A DNA stretch of 64,000 bases. Origin: Rhyacichthys aspro (taxonomy: Eukaryota; Chordata; Actinopteri; Gobiiformes; Rhyacichthyidae). The position numbers and the translations under genes are program-made. Location of the stretch: positions 12,109,640 to 12,173,639 of the forward strand of contig CM072152.1 of assembly GCA_036850595.1 (NCBI GenBank), read 5' to 3'. The first letter of the stretch is position 1; each line of letters opens with the position of its first letter. Shown here in pieces: positions 13,245-23,330 of the stretch. The notes under the pieces are model-generated. The model did not search any database and was not told the origin of the DNA. It saw only the letters and a list, made by a program, of their open reading frames with translations.

Positions 13245-13508
13245 TTAAATTTTTCTTGACCCGCACATGTTCCTGTCCTTTTCTTCATACTCAAAACTAG
13301 TGTCATAATAAAAAAGCACCACTGGACTTATTTGAGAAATTACTTTTGTTCGTCTTAAGAACCTCAAATAATAAATACTGATTAAGATGAAGATGCTGAG
13401 TGAGGGAATAATGTAAAGACCAATAAAGAACAATACAGTTCTGACCCAAATGTGATATATGGTTTCTGACAGTAGCCCAGAGCAAGTGCAACCCCCCAGT
13501 AATGCCAT
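13245..13508 (-). CDS. Candidate 87-aa small membrane protein ORF (unidentified)
   Basis: I do not recognise this ORF. From the ATG at 13508 it reads MALLGGCTCSGLLSE, then a hydrophobic stretch (VRTVLFFIGLYIIPSLSIFI and a few more residues), a basic cluster (RFLRRTK), and an acidic, Tyr-containing tail (YDTSFEYEEKDRN). That layout, one or two helices followed by a positively charged stop and an acidic tail, is typical of small integral membrane proteins. A minus-strand poly(A) signal about 530 nt downstream (12716-12711) would give a plausible 3' UTR. It starts only about 275 nt from the tkt start codon on the opposite strand, so the two could share a promoter. A chance ORF, or the last exon of a spliced gene, are both possible; an acceptor-like CAG lies inside it near 13473. 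Confidence 0.33.
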   Translation of the reverse strand: MALLGGCTCSGLLSETIYHIWVRTVLFFIGLYIIPSLSIFILISIYYLRFLRRTKVISQISPVVLFYYDTSFEYEEKDRNMCGSRKI

Positions 13509-13782
13509 ACACACAGTTCACAACTGTGCCACACCTCCACCATCCCACTCTTCAGCAGCCAATGGAGTTAGTGGTCTCTAGTTTTAAAGGTTACACCCAA
13601 CCAGCGTCAGCGCGTCCCGGTCCTCCTCCCATCTGTCTGTCTGTCTGTCTGTGAGTGTGAGAGGATAAACCCAGCTCTCTGTCACATACACTCCGACCAT
13701 CCCAAACACATTTCAAACACTGCAGATCGTCATAGTTGGTCTACTTTTCTCATTTAGTTGAAACTTTGCTTTTACTGTCTCC
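13509..13782 (+). promoter_or_regulatory. tkt: tkt promoter and 5' UTR, with a (CTGT)n microsatellite
   Basis: The gap between the small minus-strand ORF and the tkt ATG holds a CCAAT box (13558-13565), a short GC-rich stretch (about 13603-13630) and a (CTGT)n repeat at 13631-13652. Transcription of tkt probably starts just after the repeat. No TATA box is clear. Confidence 0.45.
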
Positions 13783-16700
13783 ATGGAAGACTACCACAAG
13801 CCTGACCAGCAGACTATTCAGGTGCTGAGGAACATCGCCAACCGCCTGCGGATCAACTGCATCAAGGCAACGACTGCAGCGGGCAGCGGGTGAGTCGGCT
13901 CCATCCACAGCTTCATCCACTTAGTTCAGACAGGAATATTTATACAGTGTAATGTCTGAAGAACTCTAAACTCTGTGTGGTGTTAAACAAGTCTCCAACT
14001 GCCAGGGCTTTGAGACAATTTGATATTTTTGATTATTAAATTGTATTGTTATTAAAAAGATATTCAATTTTGGCAGATGATGGCTTGCTAATGTGCATGA
14101 TTTGATTTGAAAACAATTTGTAATGTGGAGATGAGGTTGAAAAAAAGGTTAAAAAAATATTTGTACTTGAATTATTCAGTAGAATTGAATTTCTCATAAA
14201 AACTCCAGACACTACACAATAGACTGTTTATTGGTCTTAAATAAGCCACTTTTTGTGATGATAAAGTTGCACTTGTGACTGCAGAGGTTATAAGGCATGT
14301 TTTTTTCTTTTATATTCATTTATTTGTGTTCTACCGCTTACCATTTACGGGTTGTGGGGGGCAGGAGCCTAACCCAGCTCTTCTGGGCGTGAGGTTGGGT
14401 CCTACCCGGATGATTTCCTTAGAGACGGACACTGACTGATAATTTTAAAGTAAAAAAGTCACACTTACTGTATATGCATGTTTTCGGAGGTAGCTGGTGT
14501 GTCCGGAGAGAACCCACAGCACCACGGACAGAACAAGCAAACTCCTCACAGGAAGGATTTTGCCATTTGGCTGTGGACAGATATTTGATCATTTCATTGT
14601 GTTGTATTTACATGCTTTGTTTCTTTTGGTAATGGCACCTCCTCCCCCTCCCCCTCTTTGATTCAGTCACCCAACATCATGCTGCAGCGTGGCCGAAATC
14701 ATGTCTGTGCTGTTCTTCCACACTATGAGGTATCGGCCCGAAGACCCCAGATATTTTAACAATGACCGCTTCATCTTGTCCAAGGTGAGGGTCAGCGGGC
14801 AGGCCTTCCTAAAGCCTCAGTCTAATAAGTGCTTAAGTTGCTTATCCTCAGAGGTGTAATGGTGCTATGTCTTTGTTCCCAAGGGCCACGCCGCTCCGGC
14901 CCTGTACTCCATGTGGGTGGAGACAGGGTTCTTGAAGGAGAGTGAACTGTTCAGCTTGTGCCAGGCTGACTCCCCTCACGAGGGCCACACGATGCATGTA
15001 AGATGTTACACACTTATCCGTAACAGTTATATAAACCAAACGTAGAACATGTGTAAGGTGTTTTATTTCTCCAGAAACAGCACTTTGTGGATGTGGCCAC
15101 CGGCTTCTTGGGGCAGGGTCTTGGTGTGGCCTGTGGAATGGCTTATACTGGAAAATATTTTGACAAGTCCAGGTAATCGCTCACAAATCCACATACAGTT
15201 GATATAAATATATATATATGCATCCATATTCTTGTTCCTTGCTGTGTCTGCCTCAGTGGGTGTGTGCAGCAGCTACATGCTCTGCTCTCACGATTCTTCT
15301 GCTCTAATAATCACAGGGCCATGCGGCAGTCTGTTATTTTTACCACTAAGACTGACTTTATCTCAAAATTAAAGTCAGTAATTCGTGTTTACGTCTCTAT
15401 TGTTCCTAATATCATCATGGCTGTTTATGTGCCCAATTTTTTCCCTTCATTTTTTGAAATAATGATGTAATTGTAAGTTAAAAATCCAATACTAATTTAC
15501 ATTTATACTTTACATGTCACTCATACACAGTGTCTTCTCATGTCAGTGATATGTGTGGAATGGTGCAGCCACACCTCCAGACTGCAGGGATCTCATGTCA
15601 CTCTCAGTTACTGTCAGATGAATGAAAAAAAGTCTATCCAACTGGAAACATGTCAAAGAGCATTTACAAGGATGTGTTTCTTCTTTTCAGACATAATTTA
15701 CTCCCTTTGACTTTATCCCGCACACATATGCACACATAAACAGAGCCTTTTCTGTACCTGCAGTTACCGTGTGTACTGTCTGATGGGAGATGGAGAGATG
15801 TCCGAGGGCGCTGTGTGGGAGGCCATGTCCTTCGCTTCCTACTACCAGCTCGACAACCTGGTGGCCATCTTGGACATCAACCGTCTGGGTCAAAGTGACA
15901 CAGCTCCACTGCAGCATCATGTTGAGAAATATCAGAAGCGCTGCGAAGCTTTTGGGTAATACACTGGAAATTGTGTGTGTTTGTTTCTCTGTTTTAATAA
16001 AAGCAACAAACAGTTTTATTGATCTATGCCTGGTTGTGTCTAGGTGGCATGCCATTGTTGTCGACGGACACAGCGTGGAGGAGCTCTGCAAAGCTCTGAG
16101 TCAGCCACGCCATCAACCCACTGCCATCATCGCCAAAACCATTAAGGGCAAAGGCATTCCAGGTGATTGCTCATGTCATGCGCATAAAACCATCACTCCA
16201 TCGGTGTTGATTTTTCCCACTTCAATATGAGATAGACAATATGTGTAATGTATGTGTGAGGCTTTATCCCGAGTAATCCGTAAGCCAACATGTGTTTCAT
16301 AGTTATTATCCGTTTTCAGCTGCCGAGGACAAACAGGGCTGGCATGCCAAGCCTCTGCCCAAGGACATGGCTGAGATGGTGATGAAGGACCTGCAGAGCC
16401 GCATCATGAGCAGCAGCAAGCACCTCTATCCAGCTGCTCCCATCGAGGACTCTCCCCCTGTCAGCTTGAGGAACATCAGGATGCCCAACACGCCCAGCTA
16501 CAAGGCTGGAGACAAGGTTTATGTATAACTCAGATGAACTTTTATTCGTATTCTCACAATCTTTAGGAAATACGAAACTGATCAACGCTACACTTTATGA
16601 CGCATATTTCTGTTTCCATAGATTTCCACCAGAAAGGCTTATGGGATGGCACTGGCCAAGTTGGGTCGCTATTATGAACGCGTCGTGGCTCTTGATGGAG

Positions 16701-19126
16701 ACACAAACAACCTCACCTATTCAGAGATCTTTAAAAACGAGCATCCAAATCGCTTTGTGGAGTGCTACATTGCTCAGCAAAACATGGTACGAATGATGAA
16801 GGATTTATGGCACAGGTTACAGAAGGATAAAGGCTTTTGAGCAGTGTTTTCGAGTAAATCCATATTTTACTTTGGAGAAGAGTAAACTGTGAGTGGTTAC
16901 AGAGATCCTATGAATGAATGACTTGTCTATTGATGGGAAGACAGACATGTGCTTTTGTTTAATCAGTGCAGCTGCATCTGGCAGCAGGTTTTGGGGAGGG
17001 TGCAGGGCTGGCTTTAATTTCCAAAGCTGTCAACCGTGGCTATAATGTAGGTCAGACACTGTATGGGACGATAAGCAGTCATGACAAGTGTATTCAGAGG
17101 TAAAATATTAATAAGGGCAGAGGGTAGCGCCATCTGCCAAACATTTAATGACAATTTTAGCTCTTCTTAAATCCTCAACATACAATCACTAATGGGATTC
17201 TGGCCATATTGAATAAAGCAATATAAAGTAATGTCGGTGATTGTTAATGTGTTTATTTATTTCTTCTTTAGGTCAGTGTTGCTGTGGGTTGTGCTGCCCG
17301 GGACAGGAACCTCGTGTTTGCGAGTACACTTGCTTCCTTTTTCACTCGAGCCTACGACCAACTACGTATGGCAGCCTTGTCAGAGAGCAACATCAAGCTG
17401 TGTGGCTCCCACTGTGGCCTGTCCACCGGTCAGTAGTGTTTAAAGCATTTGACAATTCAGCCACAGGTCCCTTTTCTTGACCTCCCTGCATCCCCAATTA
17501 ATGTGTCTATGTTTAAGAACCTCTCCTGTCACCTAACCCTGTGTTTTCCTCACCAACACCCCTCTTCAGTTTTCCCACCTGTCTTCTGTCCTCCCTGCTT
17601 TCACCTTCCTTCACTGTTTGCACTGAGGATGTCCGCAAGGAATAAGATCTCCCTCAGGTAGCAGTGGTATAAACCACATGCAAAGTGTACATTGGTATGA
17701 ATCCACCTACAACCTGTATTTTTCACTGTTACATTTGTTAAACTATAAAATGAACACAACAAACACATGTTGCAGGTGAGGAAGGCCCATCTCTCATGGG
17801 TCTGGAGGACATGGCTTTGTTTAGGGCCCTTCCCTCTGCTACTGTTTTCTATCCCAGCGACGGTGTGTCTACAGAGAAAGCCATGGATCTTGCTGCAACA
17901 ACAAAGGTATGTGGTGGCTCCTGTTTATGTGGAGCTTGATTCATCAGAACTAATCAGGTCTTTTATTATGTTTCCTGTAAAGGGTTTATGCTACATCCGA
18001 ACCAGCCGCCACGACTGTCCCATCATCTACAACAGCAGTGAGGACTTCCACGTGGGACAAGCAAAGGTCACACATTTACAGATTTACCATAGTTTTCAAA
18101 CACGCTTCACATAGCTATGAACAAAAAAAAAAAATAGTAAAAAAAAAATCTTACTTTTTATCCTGTCAATGTATGAAGGTGGTGTACCAAAGCAAAGATG
18201 ACCAAGTGACTGTGGTAGCAGCTGGGATGATGCTCCATGAGGCTTTGGCTGCAGCTGAGCATTTAAAGAAAGGCATGACGATTAATATTGTTCACTGAGT
18301 GGATCTGAATGTGATTACAATGAAAATCCTCCCCTCCTTTTTTTTTCCAGAGAGGATCTCCGTTCGGGTGATTGATCCATTTACAATTAAACCACTGGAT
18401 TACAAAACCATCATTGACCATGGACGCACCACCAGAGGTCGAGTGCTGACTGTGGAGGACCACTACTATGAAGGTAGGCCTACATAAATGATACATGATG
18501 AACACTACAAAACCTAGCTCTTTGGCATAATGCATGAGTAGCGGTGCTGTGTCGTTGGCTTTGTGTCAGTGTGGTGCGTGTTGTGGTGGCATGTTCCCAT
18601 TGGTTCACTCACAAAAACACAATGTGGTGGCATTTACTTATTGGCTGAGGGGTTGTGCACTTATTGCGGGGAAGGTATTGGTCATGTGGAATATTTTGGA
18701 AGTCTGCAAGCCACAGAGGCAAAGTGCTGTCAGATTTCCTTAACTGAGAATATGCCCGTGGGGCTCTGGGTGACCTAGATACTTACAGACGGCCATGCCC
18801 TGTGCCTGCAAAGACTGTGAAGCTAAAAAATCAACCGGATAACCTCAACTTGAGCTTCTCGTTTATTCTTATGCTGAGACAAAAGATTGTGCTTGAAGAC
18901 ACTTTACATTTGAAACTAAAACAACAAACTCTCTTCAGGAGGACTTGGCGAGGCAGTGAGCTCTGTGATGGTCAACGAGCAAGGCTTCAATCTACATCGT
19001 CTGGCCGTGTCCCATGTTCCCCGCAGTGGTAAACCTCACGAGTTGCTGAAAATCTATGGCATTGACCGTGATGCTATTGCCCAGGCTGTCCGAAAGATGC
19101 TCAGCAGCTCCACCAACGCTAAGTAA
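13783..19126 (+). CDS. tkt: Transketolase, 14 coding exons, 628 aa
   Basis: Cytosolic thiamine-diphosphate enzyme of the non-oxidative pentose phosphate pathway; it moves two-carbon units from ketose donors to aldose acceptors. Exons: 13783-13889, 14667-14784, 14884-14997, 15075-15172, 15764-15955, 16044-16162, 16320-16516, 16622-16786, 17272-17428, 17776-17906, 17983-18066, 18179-18272, 18351-18473, 18939-19126. The sum is 1887 nt, in frame; human TKT has 623 aa. Visible landmarks are MEDYHKPDQQ at the start, the thiamine diphosphate motif CLMGDGEMSEG, ILDINRLGQSD, the pyrimidine-domain segments ALDGDTNN and SHCGLSTGEEGP, and TVEDHYYEGG near the C-terminus. Oddities: the usual DLDGHPxPK block around residue 110 reads SPHEGHTMHK (His110 kept), and intron 12 must use a GC donor at 18273. 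Teleosts often have two tkt copies; I cannot say which one this is. Confidence 0.96.
14324..14566. repeat. Degenerate dispersed repeat in tkt intron 1
   Basis: The stretch contains degraded forms of phrases found in many fish repeats: TTCTACCGCTTACC and GGGTTGTGGGGGGCAGGAGC near its start, and GGAGAGAACCCACAGCACC with GCAAACTCCTCACAGGAAGG near its end. It is called from memory of such repeats; I cannot assign a family. Confidence 0.5.
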
Positions 19127-20637
19127 CTTTTGCCTATCAACCCCTCCTTTACAGGGGAAAGAAGGGTGTGCTTTATCATTTTCATTCACCCAGATTTTTC
19201 TTCTTTCTTCACCGTGAATGTCCCCAAGTCTGTACCCATGTAATGTGACTTTGTGCTGTACGCTATGATTTAGACTTTGTTTCATGCATCTCTCATGTCA
19301 CTCACAGAATCTGCAATACTCAAACTGCTTTACCCAAGAAAATTCAGTTCACTAATACAAACATGGCCATAATGAACTCTGACAATAGTTTTTGACGGAT
19401 GCCAGCTATAAAAGATTGTCTGATGGTTTTGTGTGTTTTGAAGAGCTTTTTACGGGTTTAGACATTTTAGATTGTTCTAATGTAACTGTAATGATGGTTG
19501 GTGGGCAAAGAATTGCAATGTCTAGGTGAAGTTGATGTTTGTAGATGGTAGTGGGGGAAAAAATGTAGGTAGGCCACATAATCAGATAATCAGGATTTTT
19601 TTTTTCCTTTTTCCCAGCACAGTTTTGTACCATTAAAAGTGAAGCTACAGTCCATTAGTTTGTTTGTTTCACAGCTGTCCAGTTGGACTTTACCAGCGGT
19701 GTGACTATTACTGTTCTAGTGGAGTCATCTTTTTGATATAAGGCAGCTTTCTCTGAAGCTGATAAAGGTACAGTTTTGTTCGACCTTGATGAGAGATTTC
19801 CATTTGACTTGTGCTGAACCAACACTTTTCTTCTTTACTTGAAACTTTTGTATGTACCTTACATTCATGTAATAAAGAAAAATACATTTGAGTCAGGAGT
19901 CGTGCATTGCTTCACGGTAAGTATTAAGAATAAGAGACGTGGAAACTGTGTTGAAATGTTTTCATTTTATAAGGACCATAGGCAATAAAAAAGAACATCT
20001 ACATTTACATTTCTTTCAGGATTCATAACTCAAAATAAATTATCTTAATTGTTCCGTAAAAATACATTGCTATTAAATATGAAAACAAGATAAAAAAAAA
20101 GTGCTTGACATCAAAACTGTGCATACCACAGAGTCCAGTGGCTCTAGATTAGTGTTATTCTACCACCAATGTTGCTTTTTTTCCCTGAGCTCACTGTGAA
20201 CAGAGAAACAGTTTGATTAAACACTGCCGATTCATTGCATAACCCGCTTACAACAATACATGATGATAGGTTTGTACCAGAGAGAACTGTATTTCCGTGT
20301 TGCTCCACGAAGTGCAAACACCATAATTCCACATCCATAAGAGAGGGTATAGACTGGAATAAAAACATCTTTTCAGAGAAACAATATAATAGAAATATAT
20401 GGGTGTATCTAACTTATTATTATTATTATTATTTTTTTACCGTGGTAAGAATTAAGGTTCAGAATAGCAACAAAAAGTGCAAATGAAAATCCCCAGTAAA
20501 TATCTGAAAAGAGATAGTCATGATCAGTGTCATATAATGTCTTTCTGTCTAAGGCCATTGTTTGATCATATTGTATAGCTGCTTACAATGCCATTATAGA
20601 TGTGATATATTTAATACAGACTTAACTAAAAACCACA
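19127..20637 (+). other. tkt: tkt 3' UTR with poly(A) signal, then intergenic
   Basis: After the stop codon there is about 750 nt of non-coding sequence up to an AATAAA at 19871-19876, the likely tkt poly(A) signal. From about 19900 to 20637 nothing coding was seen. A (TTA)n run lies at 20412-20433. Confidence 0.6.
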
Positions 20638-22221
20638 TCAGCCTCTTAGTGTAGTTGTACCTCGTTTATCGTAGGGAGGACCTTTACACCTTGTAGTGTG
20701 TGCTGGCAGACCTGAAAAAATGGGTTAAATCCAGGTTAAATTAAAATAGTCATGTTTTAAACATTAAAACATATTCTACAATTACCTAAACTTATGCCCA
20801 CAATTTCAAAGACTATGGTGAAAAGCACAGAGAGAGCTGCTGGGACCAGGAGTGCTGTAAAGAACACAAAATACTTCACTCATTTCATCACAGAGCAATT
20901 CACTCAGCAGCTCAGAGCTAAATAAAAATGAAAGTATACAAATAAAACAATGCATCTATACTTACAACGAAAGGGTCTGTAAAGTGCAATTCCACATCCA
21001 AGGCCAAATGTGATTGCAAAAAAATGGTAATATTTGTCTGAAAGTGTAGAAAGAGGTGTATTAGTGTCATCAACAAAAGTGGTATAAACTGCTGTCCCTC
21101 TTCCATAAAGTTTGCAAAAGTGCAATTATGCAAATAAACAGTTGGGGGTTTGAGGGGGTAGGGGCGCACCTAAAAAAAAAGTTTGGGAACTCCAAAAAAT
21201 ATTTTGTTTTTGGTGGGGGCAACTCAAAAAAACGGGGGTGGGGGTGGGGGCAACTCAAAATTATTTTTTTTGGGAGACACAAAAAAAACCCTTCATTGTC
21301 AGAGTTTGTTAGACCCAATGAAGTGCTTGTGCACATTAATGCCCTGAACACAGGTATATGCAATTTATAGGGCTATCTTCAAAACTGGCACTCTAGCGCC
21401 CCCTTCAAATTTATAATTGGGGTCAAAAATTTTGTTTGTCATAGAGACATGAATTTTGGCACACATCACTTATGTGATGACGAGCAAAAAAGCTAATGAC
21501 AAGCACCCCCTATTTGCAACTGTGTTGCCATGGTAACGCCCCAAATGCGTGAAAAAGGCGAATTGGAAGTGAAAAATTTAGTTTGTTTTAGCCTAATGAA
21601 ATTTGGTACGCACATCCAGCATGGAATCTCCAGCAAAAAAGTCACTGGAGACCACGCCCTCACACACAGGAAGGCGGCCATTTTGAATTGAAAATATTAC
21701 AACCACTATCTCCTCCGACATTTTTTATTTGAGGAACTTTACGTTTTGTCAACATAATCTATAAACCTGTCTTAACAAAAGTTAGTCATTAGTTTTTCAA
21801 TAAGGTTTCATGTGTGGCCAGGACATTCTCATCATTTGAGTTTACCTCATGGTTACTTGGTTTGGAGACATATTTGACATTACCATGAAGTTTGCGCTTT
21901 AAAGGATGAAATGCAGTCCTGCCAAGGACATTTGCCCCTGCAGTTGCAAGTGGAGGCGAGGGCCTTCATCGCTGCTTGCGGCTTTAATTATTGTTAATTT
22001 TGTATGTATTATTTATATAATATTTATATATTTTAAAACTGTAAATACACATAAACACATAATTAAATTAAGAACGTTAAACATTAAAAACAATAATACA
22101 TGATAGTCAAATGTGTTTTGAGATAAACACTTTATGGCCATATATATCTCTAAACATACAGTATATAATAAAAATACATACAGTGTTGATAAAAGTTGTT
22201 GGCAAAATCTCTTCCATTTTC
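20638..22221 (-). CDS. Unidentified small multi-exon membrane protein (5' end not found)
   Basis: I do not recognise this gene. On the minus strand, exons at 22221-22182 (40 nt), 21037-20966 (72 nt), 20854-20786 (69 nt) and 20711-20638 (74 nt) have proper acceptors and donors (GTATGT, GTAAGT, GTAATT), and their phases fit without a stop, ending in TGA at 20640-20638. The read-out is NGRDFANNFYQHY, then YYHFFAITFGLGCGIALYRP, then a helix SLLVPAALSVLFTIVFEIVG, then a hydrophilic tail GLPAHTTRCKGPPYDKRGTT. Two hydrophobic helices with a short polar C-terminus suggest a small organelle or ER membrane protein; that is inference. The rightmost exon is less certain than the other three. The first exon and start codon were not found; an ATG in the 22221 exon (MEEILPTTF) is out of frame with the next exon. 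The intron at 21038-22181 is full of repeat sequence. The gene points away from bicd2 and may share its promoter. Confidence 0.55.
21143..21255 (+). repeat. G-run-rich tract with short direct repeats
   Basis: The plus strand has runs of five G at 21144-21148 and 21154-21158, followed by a duplicated unit GGGGGCAACTCAAAA, the second copy preceded by GGGGGTGGGGGT. Four closely spaced G-runs could form a G-quadruplex. It sits within the intron of the unidentified membrane-protein gene. Confidence 0.5.
21392..21700. repeat. Probable dispersed teleost repeat
   Basis: Contains phrases I associate with a repeat family common in fish genomes: GCGCCCCCTTCAAATT, ATGAATTTTGGCACACATC, TTGCCATGGTAACGCC, AATGAAATTTGGTACGCACA, AAAGTCACTGGAGACCACGCC and GGCGGCCATTTTGAATTG. 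I cannot assign it to a named family. Confidence 0.55.
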
Positions 22222-22925
22222 CTGTAAAAGAGCCAATATAAATCAAAAAACAACACAGCCCCAGGTATTCACACACCACCTGACAGAAGACTGTTGACAA
22301 AGAGAAGAGAGTGGGCAGACCAGAAAGTAAATGAGATTTCCACAAAGGTATTGAAGGACACCACTGACACATGTGAAAAACAAAGAAAAGCTAATTTACA
22401 GGTGTACATACTGTACCATTTATCTATGTTCAGCTGCTGTCTTGTGTGCCAGGCCAGGTTTAATATCAGAGTTAGTAATCACAGGACTACTTCCTCAACC
22501 CGTCTAACCACTCAAGTATAGTGCAAACACAAGGAAAGTCCCAGATAAGTCTTTTGCTTTCACATTCAAGCACTGCTGTTCACTGTTATCTGTATTTGGT
22601 TTATGATAGCCTATGTATGGACCAACTCTGACATAAAGTCCATGTAACATGCTCTCTGACCAGCTTTGTAGATAAATTATTTAATTTATGCCATGCATCC
22701 CCCCCCCCCCCCTGTTTGTGTTATCATTTTGTTAATTTTTTTTTTTTTACTTTTGTGAACTTTTGTATACTTGAAATGTTTATTAGCATAATTAGTTAAA
22801 ATAATCAAATATATTGATAATATAATTAATTTCATGTTCGGTGTTCATAAAATATCCTAAACATACGAAATGTTTAAAAATACGCCAATTGTGTTTTTAG
22901 AATATATTGTAGTTTTGCTATATCA

Positions 22926-22940
22926 CCACTAGATGGCAGT
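22926..22940 (+). promoter_or_regulatory. CTCF-like core motif
   Basis: CCACTAGATGGCAGT is a close match to the forward CTCF core (CCASYAGRKGGCRS). It lies about 400 nt upstream of the bicd2 start codon and is the only one of the listed CTCF-like cores that points to the right. Confidence 0.45.
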
Positions 22941-22967
22941 GTTGTGTTAAATCTGCGTCAGGCCTTT

Positions 22968-22991
22968 GCGATGCATTATGGTACTTGAAGT
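22968..22991 (-). promoter_or_regulatory. ZNF143 (Staf) binding motif near bicd2 promoter
   Basis: The minus strand reads ACTTCAAGTACC followed by ATAATGCATCGC, close to the long ZNF143/THAP11 promoter motif (ACTACAATTCCC + ATAATGCATYGC). A second partial match, ACTACATTTCCC, lies at 23032-23043 on the plus strand. Such motifs are typical of bidirectional and housekeeping promoters. Confidence 0.6.
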
Positions 22992-23330
22992 CAAAAGAGT
23001 ACTGCCGGACGTTCTCCGACACGCTTGAAAAACTACATTTCCCTTTTTAGCATATTTGAATGTCTTGCAGGAATCGCTTTTTCCTCTCGATGATCTCAAC
23101 AGAAGTTTTCGCACACGACAAGGCAGAAGAAAAGTCTCTGAGAATGACAAATATATTGACTTTATCGTTGAGAATAGTCGAGCTCTTCGGCGAAAACTAA
23201 ACTCCAATGAAACACAACAATGCGCCTCAAAAGGGGAAGCCAGTGATTTCTCTGTCGGTGGTTTGTGAGCCGCTGCTTCTACTGGTCTGGGCTGGGTCCC
23301 GTTATAGTGTCCAGTCGGCCGCTTCCCAAC

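Larger units (their letters stand above)
22222..23330. promoter_or_regulatory. Region between the unidentified minus gene and bicd2; probable shared promoter
   Basis: The left part (22222-22900) holds a C14 run (22699-22712) and AT-rich sequence with nothing coding that I can support. The right part (22926-23330) carries a CTCF-like core, a ZNF143-type motif and a second half-match, then the GC-richer 5' leader of bicd2. This is the only promoter-like stretch for both the minus gene and bicd2. Confidence 0.45.

Noticed and set aside
15687..16230. Long ORFs on both strands around tkt exons 5 and 6
   Set aside because: They are out-of-frame shadows of the transketolase exons running into the intron.
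22182..22221. ATG reading MEEILPTTFINT as the start of the unidentified minus gene
   Set aside because: That frame ends in the wrong phase and runs into a stop in exon 20854-20786; the other frame is continuous with the downstream exons.
23265..23330. Upstream in-frame extension of bicd2
   Set aside because: It would need a GTG start; the first ATG in frame is 23331, which matches the family start.
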